From positions 1 to 23,393 of the forward strand of contig JAUXXN010000414.1 of assembly GCA_030684755.1 (NCBI GenBank): a DNA stretch of 23,393 nt, in the 5' to 3' direction. This document shows, piece by piece, positions 1 through 7,226 of this stretch. A program made the translations under genes and the position numbers. Every line of letters starts with the position of its first letter. Within the stretch, counting starts at the first letter, position 1. Below the pieces are notes generated by a model. That model did not search any database. It saw nothing but the letters and a program-made list of their open reading frames with translations, and had not been told where the DNA came from. Source of the DNA: Hydrogenophaga sp. (GTDB lineage: Bacteria > Pseudomonadota > Gammaproteobacteria > Burkholderiales > Burkholderiaceae_C).

Positions 1-1
1 C

Positions 2-1114
2 TGCCTGCTGGTGGGCGGCACGCCCGTTTGGTCGGTGGTGCATGGCGACCTGAGCGACCCGGCAGCCTGCGTGGGGCTTGAAGCGTCGGTGCAGCGCTTG
101 CTGGCCGACCACGGCGCACCCATCGCGGCGGTGGCGCACGACCTGCACCCCGATTTCTTCAGCACCCAGCTCGCGGTGCAACTTGCCAGTTCGTTGGGCG
201 TGCCCGCTATCGGTGTGCAGCACCACCACGCGCACATCGCGGCGGTGGTGGCCGAACACCGAATCGAAGGCCCTGTGATCGGCCTCGCGCTGGATGGCGT
301 CGGCCTGGGCACCACATCGGACGGCCCGGCGAACGGCTTCACAGCCTGGGGCGGTGAACTGCTGTGGGTGGACGGCGCACAGTGGCAGCGCCTGGGCCAC
401 TTGGCGCCGCTGGCTTTGCCCGGCGGCGACCGCGCTGCGCGCGAGCCCTGGCGCATGGCGGCCAGCGCGCTGCACGCGCTGGGGCGGGGCGCGGAGATCA
501 CCACCCGTTTCGCGCCGCAGGTCGGTGAGGCCGTGGCGACGGGCGTGCAGCAGATGCTGGCCAAAAACCTGAACTGCCCCGCTACCAGCAGCGCAGGCCG
601 CTGGTTCGACGCGGCGGCGGGCGCGCTGGGCCTGAGCGTGCGCCAGACCGACGAAGCACAAGCCGCCATCGCGCTCGAAGCCGCCGCCGTGCGCTGGCTC
701 GAACATCACCCCCATGCCGCTGCGCTGCCCGGCGCGGTCATCGACACCCAGAACCGTCTCGACCTGCGCGGCCTCATGCCCGCGCTGTTCGATGCCGGTG
801 CTGGCGGCGTGGACGCTGCCGCTGCGGGTTTCCACCTTGCACTGGCCGATGCGCTGGCCGACTGGGCCATCCGTGCTGCCTGGGAGCGCGGCACCCGCGA
901 CGTGTGCCTTGGCGGCGGCTGCTTCTTCAACAGCATCCTGCGCGAGCGGATCACCGAGCGCCTGCAAGCCGCAAACCTGCGCGTGCACCGGCCATTCGAC
1001 AAGGGATGCGGCGACGCCGGACTCGCACTCGGTCAGGCCTGGGTCGCGGCCCAGCAGCTGGCAGCCACTGCGCTACAAGAAACAACCCAGAAGGAAACAG
1101 CACCATGTGTCTAG
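2..1114 (+). CDS. hypF: HypF carbamoyltransferase, C-terminal part (5' end outside window)
   Basis: HypF uses carbamoyl phosphate and ATP to carbamoylate the C-terminal cysteine of HypE, the first step in making the CN ligands of the [NiFe] active site in the cytoplasm. The visible part is the Kae1-like C-terminal domain: VAHDLHPDFFST, the HHHAH motif in VQHHHAHIA, a LDGVGLG...WGGE loop, LGGGCFFN near the end, and GDAGLALGQA. The N-terminal acylphosphatase, zinc-finger and YrdC-like domains must lie upstream. The frame is open to the window edge, so the GTG at 11 is internal and not a start. The LDGVGLG-to-WGGE loop reads TTSDGPANGFTA, a few residues longer than the usual short TDG form. Its last 10 bases overlap hypC. 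The family assignment is firm; the start is unseen. Confidence 0.95.
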   Translation, partial: CLLVGGTPVWSVVHGDLSDPAACVGLEASVQRLLADHGAPIAAVAHDLHPDFFSTQLAVQLASSLGVPAIGVQHHHAHIAAVVAEHRIEGPVIGLALDGVGLGTTSDGPANGFTAWGGELLWVDGAQWQRLGHLAPLALPGGDRAAREPWRMAASALHALGRGAEITTRFAPQVGEAVATGVQQMLAKNLNCPATSSAGRWFDAAAGALGLSVRQTDEAQAAIALEAAAVRWLEHHPHAAALPGAVIDTQNRLDLRGLMPALFDAGAGGVDAAAAGFHLALADALADWAIRAAWERGTRDVCLGGGCFFNSILRERITERLQAANLRVHRPFDKGCGDAGLALGQAWVAAQQLAATALQETTQKETAPCV

Positions 1115-1356
1115 CCATTCCCGCGCTCCTGGTGGAGCTGCTGCCTAACGACCAGGCCGTGGTCAACCTAGGGGGCATCCGCAAGCAGATTTCCGTCGCG
1201 CTCGTCGCCGACGTGCAGATCGGCGACTACGTGATCGTGCACGTGGGCCACGCCATCGGCACCATCGACCCCGAAGAGGCCGCGCACACGCTGGCGTTGT
1301 TCGCGGAGATGGCGGCGCTGCGCCCTGACCCAACGCCTGCGGAGACCACAGCATGA
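1105..1356 (+). CDS. hypC: HypC hydrogenase maturation chaperone
   Basis: This is an 83-residue protein of the HypC/HupF family, a small chaperone that carries the Fe(CN)2CO moiety with HypD and delivers it to the hydrogenase large-subunit precursor. It begins MCLAIP, which supplies the essential Cys2 that binds iron and contacts HypD. GDYVIVHVGHAIGTIDPEEA follows in the beta-barrel region, with the conserved HVG. The ATG at 1105 is chosen because it gives the canonical MC start and follows AAGGAAA at a good distance; a longer frame upstream is only hypF overlap. It overlaps hypF by 10 bp and hypD by ATGA, so translation is probably coupled. Whether this HypC serves the NAD-reducing hydrogenase, the sensor or both cannot be read from sequence. 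Confidence 0.96.
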   Translation: MCLAIPALLVELLPNDQAVVNLGGIRKQISVALVADVQIGDYVIVHVGHAIGTIDPEEAAHTLALFAEMAALRPDPTPAETTA

Positions 1357-2588
1357 AATACATCGACGAATTCCGCGACGGCGCGCTGGCGCGCCAGATT
1401 GCCGAGCGCATCGCAGCCGAGGTGAAACCCGATCACCCATACCGCTTCATGGAATTCTGCGGCGGCCACACGCACGCCATCAGTCGCTACGGTGTGCTGG
1501 AGCTGCTGCCGCCCAACGTGCGCATGATCCACGGCCCGGGCTGCCCGGTCTGCGTGCTGCCCATTGGCCGGGTGGACCTGGCGATTGCGCTCGCGCTGCA
1601 GCACGACGTGATCCTCTGCACCTATGGCGACACCATGCGTGTACCCGCTTCAGACAACCTCTCTTTGACGAAAGCCAAGGCGCGGGGCGGCGACATCCGC
1701 ATGGTCTATTCGGCCGCCGATGCGCTGCAACTGGCGCGCAACAACCCCGACAAGCAGGTGGTGTTTTTTGCCATCGGTTTCGAGACCACCACGCCGCCCA
1801 CGGCGCTGGTGATCCGCGACGCGGCGCGCGAGGGGCTGAAAAACTTCAGCGTGATGTGCAGCCATGTGCTGACCCCGCCCGCGATCCGCGCGATCCTGGA
1901 TGGTGGCCGACCCAGCGCCGGGCCGCCCCAAGCGGGGTCAGCCCCCTCGGGGGGCAGCGACCCACACGAAGTGGGGGAGCGTGGGGGCCATGCTTCGCAT
2001 GAAACCGCCGAGATCGAAGGCTTCGTCGGCCCGGCGCACGTGAGCATCATCATCGGCTCCGACCCGTACGCAAAGTTCGCCACCGAGTACCAGAAACCAG
2101 TGGTCATTGCGGGCTTCGAACCACTGGACGTGTTGCAGGCCATCCTGATGCTGGTGCGCCAGGTGAACGAGGGCCGCGCCGAGGTGGAGAACGAATTCAT
2201 CCGCGCCGTGACGCCGCAGGGCAACCTGAACGCACAGGCGCTGATGGACGAGATTTTCGAGTTGCGTGAAGCCTTCGAATGGCGCGGTCTGGGCACCATG
2301 CCGCTGTCGGCCCTGCGCATCCGCGAGAAGTACCAGACGTTTGACGCCGAGCACCGTTTCGATCTGACCTACCAAGCCGTGCCGGACAACAAGGCCTGCG
2401 AGTGCGGCGCCATTTTGCGCGGCGTGAAAGAGCCGCGCGACTGCAAGATTTTTGGCACCGTCTGCACACCCGAGAACCCGGTGGGTTCGTGCATGGTCTC
2501 CAGCGAAGGCGCCTGCGCAGCGCACTACACCTACGGCCGCTTTCGAGACATTCCGGTGGTGGCCGCCACCGCAGAGGAGGCCGCATGA
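1353..2588 (+). CDS. hypD: HypD Fe-S maturation protein with an unusual in-frame insertion
   Basis: HypD is the scaffold and probable redox centre on which, with HypC, the Fe(CN)2CO group is assembled. Family motifs are intact: EFCGGHTHA (Cys36, His39), IHGPGCPVCVLP (Cys64, Cys67), GFETTTPPTA near residue 145, GPAHVSIIIG near 227, and a C-terminal cysteine cluster (CECGAIL, CKIFG, CTPENP, GSCMVSSEGAC) for the [4Fe-4S] centre. The protein has 411 residues, while HypD is usually about 370-385. The excess is residues about 186-219, rich in Gly, Pro and Ser, lying between AIRAILDGG and EIEGFVGP, where the family normally has a short loop. The inserted DNA is a hairpin repeat (separate entry). The frame is kept and the motifs on both sides are complete, so the gene may still work. 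It overlaps hypC and hypE by ATGA. Confidence 0.95.
   Translation: MKYIDEFRDGALARQIAERIAAEVKPDHPYRFMEFCGGHTHAISRYGVLELLPPNVRMIHGPGCPVCVLPIGRVDLAIALALQHDVILCTYGDTMRVPASDNLSLTKAKARGGDIRMVYSAADALQLARNNPDKQVVFFAIGFETTTPPTALVIRDAAREGLKNFSVMCSHVLTPPAIRAILDGGRPSAGPPQAGSAPSGGSDPHEVGERGGHASHETAEIEGFVGPAHVSIIIGSDPYAKFATEYQKPVVIAGFEPLDVLQAILMLVRQVNEGRAEVENEFIRAVTPQGNLNAQALMDEIFELREAFEWRGLGTMPLSALRIREKYQTFDAEHRFDLTYQAVPDNKACECGAILRGVKEPRDCKIFGTVCTPENPVGSCMVSSEGACAAHYTYGRFRDIPVVAATAEEAA
1908..2009 (+). repeat. Three-hairpin repeat inserted in frame inside hypD
   Basis: The extra hypD DNA contains three consecutive perfect inverted repeats. CCCC (1926-1929) pairs with GGGG (1934-1937). GCCCCC (1941-1946) pairs with GGGGGC (1950-1955) across a TCG loop. 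CCCAC (1961-1965) pairs with GTGGG (1971-1975) across ACGAA. Such hairpin strings are typical of intergenic REP-like elements, and I recall similar ones between genes in Comamonadaceae genomes (recollection, unchecked). The added length is about 102 bp, a multiple of three. Exact boundaries are inferred from where the protein departs from the HypD family and could be off by several bases. Confidence 0.75.
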
Positions 2589-3682
2589 AAGTGGACCGCG
2601 ACAACCCACCCGCCAAGGCCACCGTGAAGAAAAACTACACCCGCCCGCTGGACATCAAACACGGCCGCATCGACATGGGCCACGGCGCGGGCGGCAAGGC
2701 CGCTGCGCAGCTGATCGAAGAGCTGTTCCTGCCCGCGCTGGACAACCCGTTTTTGCGTCAAGGCGACGACGGCGCGGCGTTACCTCTGCCGGTCTTCGCA
2801 ACCGGCACGGGCCAACTGGTCATGGCCACCGACGGCCATGTGGTCTCGCCCATCTTTTTCCCCGGCGGCGACCTGGGTTGCCTGTCGGTGCACGGCACGG
2901 TGAACGACGTGGCGATGATGGGCGCGACACCGCTGTACCTGAGCGCGAGCTTCATCATTGAAGAGGGCTACCCGCTGGCTGATTTGCAGCGCATTGTGCA
3001 AAGCATGGGACGCGCCGCGCGCGAGGCCGGTGTGCCGGTGGTCACCGGCGACACCAAAGTGGTGGAAAGAGGCAAGGGCGACGGCGTGTTCATCAGCACC
3101 ACCGGCGTGGGCGTGTTGCCACCGGGCGTGTCCATCAGCGGTCGCAATGCGCGCGCGGGCGACGTGGTCCTGCTCTCCGGCACCATCGGCGACCACGGCG
3201 TGGCGGTGCTTTCGCAACGCGAGTCGCTGGCGTTTGAAACCACCATTCAGAGCGACACCGCCGCGCTGCACACGCTGGTGGCCGCCTTGATGGCTGCCGC
3301 GCCTGGCGCCGTGCGCGTGCTGCGCGACCCCACACGCGGCGGCCTGGCCACCACGCTCAATGAAATCGCGCGCCAGTCGGGCGTCGGCATGCGGCTGCAA
3401 GAAGCGGCCATTCCGGTGAAACCGCAGGTGGACGCGGCCTGCGAGTTGCTGGGGCTGGACCCGCTGTACGTGGCCAACGAAGGCAAGCTGATCGCCATCG
3501 TCGCGCCCGAGGCGTCTGAGGCCGCACTGGCCGCGCTGCGCGCCCACCCGCTGGGGGCCGACGCCGCGCGCATCGGCGAGGTCACCACCGATCCGCACCA
3601 CTTTGTGCAGATGGACACGCGCTTCGGCGGCAGGCGTGTGGTGGACTGGCTCAGCGGTGAGCAGCTGCCACGCATTTGTTAA
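2585..3682 (+). CDS. hypE: HypE, cyanide-ligand synthesis protein (thiocarbamate dehydratase)
   Basis: HypE accepts the carbamoyl group from HypF on its C-terminal cysteine and dehydrates it with ATP to a thiocyanate that is passed to HypCD. The 365-residue product ends in PRIC, the invariant C-terminal Cys motif. It shows the AIR-synthase-like fold signatures: GHGAGGKA near residue 32, GDDGAAL, ATDGHVVSPIFFPGGDLG, GTVNDVAMMGA, VVTGDTKVV, GTIGDHG and RDPTRGGLATTLNEIA. The start at 2585 is an ATGA overlap with hypD and is preceded by a strong AGGAGG (2575-2580). A longer frame reaching back to 2402 would only be hypD shadow. The N-terminus carries about 25 basic and polar residues before the first conserved motif, somewhat longer than in E. 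coli HypE. It closes the visible hyp cluster. Confidence 0.96.
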   Translation: MKVDRDNPPAKATVKKNYTRPLDIKHGRIDMGHGAGGKAAAQLIEELFLPALDNPFLRQGDDGAALPLPVFATGTGQLVMATDGHVVSPIFFPGGDLGCLSVHGTVNDVAMMGATPLYLSASFIIEEGYPLADLQRIVQSMGRAAREAGVPVVTGDTKVVERGKGDGVFISTTGVGVLPPGVSISGRNARAGDVVLLSGTIGDHGVAVLSQRESLAFETTIQSDTAALHTLVAALMAAAPGAVRVLRDPTRGGLATTLNEIARQSGVGMRLQEAAIPVKPQVDAACELLGLDPLYVANEGKLIAIVAPEASEAALAALRAHPLGADAARIGEVTTDPHHFVQMDTRFGGRRVVDWLSGEQLPRIC

Positions 3683-3700
3683 CCGTCCCGCGCTGTATGT

Positions 3701-3779
3701 GGTCCCCCCTGCGCCGCCTTCAGCGTCACCCCCCAGGGGGCGACACCTGCCGTCCGGCAAAGCCGGCCCGGCGGTGTCC
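3701..3779 (+). repeat. Hairpin repeat (copy A) between hypE and hoxA
   Basis: The 3' half folds into a long stem. GACACC (3742-3747) and GCCG (3749-3752) pair with CGGC (3769-3772) and GGTGTC (3773-3778), with one bulged T, around an inner CCGGC-AAA-GCCGG hairpin (3754-3766). The 5' half has a C-rich block, GCGCCGCCTTCAGCGTCACC, and CCCCC/GGGGG around 3731-3740. It starts 18 bp after the hypE stop. A related copy lies in the mreD-mrdA gap in the same orientation relative to transcription (see 19193-19273). There is no T-run after the stem, so it is not a classical intrinsic terminator. Confidence 0.75.
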
Positions 3780-3811
3780 TGTGCGGGGTTGCACGCGCGC
3801 CGGATAGCAAC

Positions 3812-3868
3812 TTGTTCCGCTGGAGGGGCCCAGCATGAATCCCTCGCTGGGGTATCCACTCCTACAAT
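3812..3868 (+). promoter_or_regulatory. Candidate sigma-70-type promoter elements upstream of hoxA
   Basis: Two weak candidates are seen. TTGTTC (3812-3817) is followed after 17 bases by ATGAAT (3835-3840). Separately, TACAAT (3863-3868) is a good -10 match but has a poor -35. Either would place transcription start just before or at the hoxA start. No correctly spaced sigma-54 (-24 GG / -12 GC) site was found in this gap. This is pattern matching only. Confidence 0.3.
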
Positions 3869-3894
3869 GAATCGACATTTTGCCGTCCCACGCC

Positions 3895-5358
3895 GTGACC
3901 CTTCCCCCACTCTATGACGCCCTGCCCACCGTGCTGGTGGTCGACGACGAGGTGCGTTCGCAAGACGCGATGCGCCGCACGCTGGACGAGGACTTCACCA
4001 TCTTCACCGCCAGCAGCGCCGACGAGGCACGCGGCCTGCTGGAGCGCCAACCGGTGAGCGTGATCCTGTGCGATCAGCGCATGCCTGGCATCACCGGTGT
4101 GACTTTTTTGAAAGAGGTGCGCGAGCGGTGGCCGGAGACGGTGCGCATCGTCATCTCGGGCTACACCGACAGCGAAGACATCATCGCGGGCATCAACCAG
4201 GCTGGCATCTACCAGTACATCCTCAAGCCCTGGTCGCCCGACCACCTGATCGAATCGGTGCGCAACGCGGTGGCGGCTCAGGTGCTGCAGCGCCAGACCA
4301 GTCGGCTTGACCTGGAGCTGCGCACCAGCACCCGCGTGCTGCGCCAGCGCACCGCCAGCCAGATGGCGCAGGCGCGCAGCAGCTTTGGGTTCGACCGCAT
4401 CGTGCGCGGCCCGGGCAGCCCGCTGGACGGCGTGTGTGCCATGGCCGCTCGCGCGGCGCGCTACGACATTCCGGTGCTGGTGCTCGGCGAGTCGGGCACC
4501 GGCAAGGAGCTGCTGGCGCGCGCCATGCACTACGCTTCACCCCGGTGCACGGGCCCGTTCGTGGTGGAAAACTGTGCCGCTATACCCGACGCGCTGCTGG
4601 AGTCCGAACTCTTCGGCCACAAGCGCGGCGCCTTCACCGGGGCCTATGAAGACCACTTGGGCCTGTTTCAGCGCGGCAGCGGCGGCACCGTGTTTTTGGA
4701 CGAAATTGGCGAAACCTCACCGGCCTTTCAGGTGAAGCTGTTGCGCGTGTTGCAAGAGGGCGAGGTGAGGCCCGTGGGCGGCGCACGCCCGGTGCCGGTG
4801 AATGTGCGTGTGATCGCCGCCACCCACCGCCAGCTGGAGCAACGCGTGCGCGACGGCCTGTTCCGCGAAGACCTGTACTACCGCATTGCGGGCATCACCA
4901 TCACCGTGCCCCCGCTGCGCGAGCGCGTGGCCGACATACCGCCCATTGCCCACCAGCTGGTGCTGGATGTGGCCGCTGAGCTGGGGCACCCAGGCGCAAG
5001 CTTGCCCGACGAGGCGCTGGCTTGCCTCGTGGCCTACCCTTGGCCAGGCAACATCCGCGAGTTGCGCAACGAGATCGCACGCGCCCTGGCGCTGCACGAC
5101 GGCAGGCAGTTGCATGCGGCGGCGTTTTCCAGCCGCGTGCTGCAAGGGCGCTTGGCCGGTGCGGCCAACGACCTCACCGCCGCCATTCCGCACAGTGGCA
5201 CGCTCGGCGAGCGGCTGGATGTGATTGAAGCCATGCTGCTGCGCGAAACCTTGTTGCGCCACCGCTGGAACAAAACCCGGGCCGCGCAGGAACTGGGCTT
5301 GTCGCGCGTGGGTTTGCGTAGCAAGATGCAACGATTTGGATTGGACAAGCCAGGATGA
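3895..5358 (+). CDS. hoxA: HoxA, NtrC-family response regulator of hydrogenase genes
   Basis: HoxA activates hydrogenase operons from sigma-54 promoters; in Cupriavidus necator it is controlled by the HoxBC-HoxJ H2-sensing chain. From the GTG at 3895 the product has 487 residues. It has a receiver domain with VDDE near residue 17, phosphoacceptor Asp60 in CDQRMPG and Lys111 in ILKPW. The AAA+ domain has Walker A GESGTGKE (198-205), GAFTGA (245-250, the sigma-54 contact loop) and Walker B VFLDEIGE (266-273). A Fis-type helix-turn-helix lies near the end (NKTRAAQELGLSRVGL). The start is uncertain: GTG 3895 and TTG 3880 are in frame, neither has a Shine-Dalgarno, and the only nearby ATG (3867) opens a different 16-codon frame. 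GTG is preferred over TTG. The stop overlaps hoxF by ATGA, so regulator and enzyme are translationally coupled. Confidence 0.9.
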   Translation: MTLPPLYDALPTVLVVDDEVRSQDAMRRTLDEDFTIFTASSADEARGLLERQPVSVILCDQRMPGITGVTFLKEVRERWPETVRIVISGYTDSEDIIAGINQAGIYQYILKPWSPDHLIESVRNAVAAQVLQRQTSRLDLELRTSTRVLRQRTASQMAQARSSFGFDRIVRGPGSPLDGVCAMAARAARYDIPVLVLGESGTGKELLARAMHYASPRCTGPFVVENCAAIPDALLESELFGHKRGAFTGAYEDHLGLFQRGSGGTVFLDEIGETSPAFQVKLLRVLQEGEVRPVGGARPVPVNVRVIAATHRQLEQRVRDGLFREDLYYRIAGITITVPPLRERVADIPPIAHQLVLDVAAELGHPGASLPDEALACLVAYPWPGNIRELRNEIARALALHDGRQLHAAAFSSRVLQGRLAGAANDLTAAIPHSGTLGERLDVIEAMLLRETLLRHRWNKTRAAQELGLSRVGLRSKMQRFGLDKPG

Positions 5359-7226
5359 CTCCCTCAGCGTCGTGCCGAACGGTTGCCGTACCGAACCTCC
5401 AGAACCTCCCGAGCGCCAACGGGCTTGCCGCTGCCGACGCGGCCCTGGCCCGCTGGCGGCACGACCCGCACGCGCTGGTGCAGGTGCTGCTTGAGACGCA
5501 GGCGCACACCGCTTGGCTGCCCCGCGATTTGCTGCGCCACATCGCCACCGCGCTGGGTCTGACGCTGGCCCATGTGCAAGGCGTTGCAAGCTTCTACCGC
5601 TTTTTTCACACACAAGCCGTGGGCCGCACACGGGTGCTGTTTTCCGACAACATCACCGACCGCATGTTGGGCAGTGAGCAACTGCTGGCGCGGCTGTGTG
5701 CGCAGCTGGGGGTGGCCCCGGGCGCGGTGGACCCGCAGGGCCGCTTCAGCGTGGACCGCTGTTCTTGCACCGGCCTGTGCGACCAAGGACCGGCTTTGCT
5801 GGTGAACCACCACCAGGTGGTGACGCGGCTGGACGCGGCGCGTATCGACGCATTGGCTGCGCTGCTGCTGGCCGACGTGCCGCCCGAAGACTGGCCCGCC
5901 GAGTGGTTTCGGGTGGATGACACGGTGCACCGCGCCGATGTGTTGCTGAACGGCCTACCAATTGATGCGTTGCCTTTGGCGGCGCTGCTGGCGCGGACGC
6001 CGCAGGCTTTGCTGAACGAGCTGGAAACCTCGGGCCTGCGTGGGCGCGGCGGGGCGGGTTTTCCGGTGGCGCGCAAGTGGCGCTTGTGCGCCGACGCGCC
6101 CGCCCCTAACGGCCAGCGCTGCGTGGTGTGCAACGCCGATGAGGGCGAGCCCGGCACGTTCAAAGACCGGGTGCTGCTGAGCCGCCACGCCGACGCGGTG
6201 TTCGACGGCATGACCTTGGCCGCACGGGCCATTGGCGCGCAGACCGGCCTGGTGTATTTGCGCGGCGAATACCATTTTCTGTTGCCGCAGCTGCAAGCAG
6301 CGCTGGCTCGCCGCCGTGCTGAGGGCTTGCTCGGTGCCTCCGTGGCGGGCGTGGCGGGGTTCGATTTCGACATCAGCATCCACTTGGGGGCGGGCGCTTA
6401 CGTGTGCGGCGAAGAGTCGGCGCTGCTCGAATCGCTCGAAGGAAAACGCGGCGCTCCGCGCATACGCCCACCGTTTCCGGCAGAACACGGCTACCTGGGG
6501 CGGCCCACCGTGGTCAACAACGTGGAGACGCTGGTGGCGGCGGCCCACATTGCGCACCGGGGTGGCGCTTGGTGGCGCGGCATCGGCACCGCCGAATCGA
6601 CCGGCACCAAGATCCACTCCGTCTCGGGCGACTGCGAACGCCCCGGCCTGTACGAATACCCGATGGGCACAACGGTTGCGCAGGTGTTGGCCGACTGCGG
6701 CGCACACCATGCGCAGGCGGTGCAGGTGGGTGGGCCGTCGGGCCGCTGCGTGCCCGCCAGCCAGTTTGGCCGGGTCATGGCGTTTGAAGACCTGTCCAGC
6801 GCGGGCGCCTTCATGGTGTTTGACCAAAGCCGCGATGTGTTCGAGGTGGCGCGGCACTTTGCGCGCTTTTTCGCGCACGAAAGCTGTGGCCTGTGCACGC
6901 CCTGCCGGGTGGGCACCGAGCTGGTGGTGCGGCGTTTGGACAAACTGGCGCAGGCGCGCGGTGCTGGTCAGGGATCGGCCTTTGACATAGCGCGCCTGCA
7001 CGAACTGGACGACCTGTTGCACAGCGGCACGCACTGCGGGTTGGGCGCATCGGCCTGCAACCCGCTGCGCGACACGCTGGCCCACTTTGGCCAAGCCTAT
7101 GCGCAGCGCAGCACCGCCGCGCACTTTCAGCCCGAGCTGGACCTGGACGCCGAACTCTCGGCGGCGCGGCGCGTCACGGGCCGACAAGACCCGGGCGCGC
7201 ACCTGCACACGGAGCATTTGGCATGA
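5355..7226 (+). CDS. hoxF: HoxF, NAD+/FMN-binding diaphorase subunit of soluble [NiFe]-hydrogenase
   Basis: HoxF is the NAD+-reducing subunit of the cytoplasmic HoxFUYH hydrogenase; it takes electrons through Fe-S clusters to FMN and reduces NAD+. The 623-residue protein fuses a NuoE/HoxE-like thioredoxin-fold domain (about 25-175) to a NuoF-like domain. It has GRGGAGFP at 230-237, an FMN-binding CNADEGEPGTFKDR (259-272), GAGAYVCGEESAL (346-358), and [4Fe-4S] ligands Cys511, Cys514, Cys517 and Cys561. In the N-terminal domain only the CTGLC pair (138, 142) remains; the position of the first NuoE cysteine pair reads FSDNITDRM, so a complete [2Fe-2S] site is not present there. The ATG at 5355 overlaps the hoxA stop. 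Length is close to C. necator HoxF (about 600), so this is the fused type without a separate hoxE. Confidence 0.96.
   Translation: MTPSASCRTVAVPNLQNLPSANGLAAADAALARWRHDPHALVQVLLETQAHTAWLPRDLLRHIATALGLTLAHVQGVASFYRFFHTQAVGRTRVLFSDNITDRMLGSEQLLARLCAQLGVAPGAVDPQGRFSVDRCSCTGLCDQGPALLVNHHQVVTRLDAARIDALAALLLADVPPEDWPAEWFRVDDTVHRADVLLNGLPIDALPLAALLARTPQALLNELETSGLRGRGGAGFPVARKWRLCADAPAPNGQRCVVCNADEGEPGTFKDRVLLSRHADAVFDGMTLAARAIGAQTGLVYLRGEYHFLLPQLQAALARRRAEGLLGASVAGVAGFDFDISIHLGAGAYVCGEESALLESLEGKRGAPRIRPPFPAEHGYLGRPTVVNNVETLVAAAHIAHRGGAWWRGIGTAESTGTKIHSVSGDCERPGLYEYPMGTTVAQVLADCGAHHAQAVQVGGPSGRCVPASQFGRVMAFEDLSSAGAFMVFDQSRDVFEVARHFARFFAHESCGLCTPCRVGTELVVRRLDKLAQARGAGQGSAFDIARLHELDDLLHSGTHCGLGASACNPLRDTLAHFGQAYAQRSTAAHFQPELDLDAELSAARRVTGRQDPGAHLHTEHLA

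Noticed and set aside
3742..3778. Copy A hairpin as the terminator of the hyp operon
   Set aside because: The stem is strong but no T-run follows on the plus strand; a repeat element fits better. Partial attenuation cannot be excluded.
3821..3835. TGGAGGGGCCCAGCA as a sigma-54 promoter for hoxA
   Set aside because: The spacer is nine bases and the -12 part lacks the TTGC pattern.
2780..3910. 376-codon minus-strand frame over hypE and the hypE-hoxA gap
   Set aside because: It mirrors hypE codons, has no recognisable domain, and its composition is typical of a shadow frame.
5100..5114. GGCAGGCAGTTGCA as a sigma-54 promoter for hoxF
   Set aside because: The GG and GC are separated by nine bases, not ten, and the site is well inside hoxA coding sequence.
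5152..5168. TTGGCCG-GTG-CGGCCAA dyad inside hoxA as an operator
   Set aside because: It lies in coding sequence of a GC-rich gene where such dyads are common, with nothing else supporting a site.
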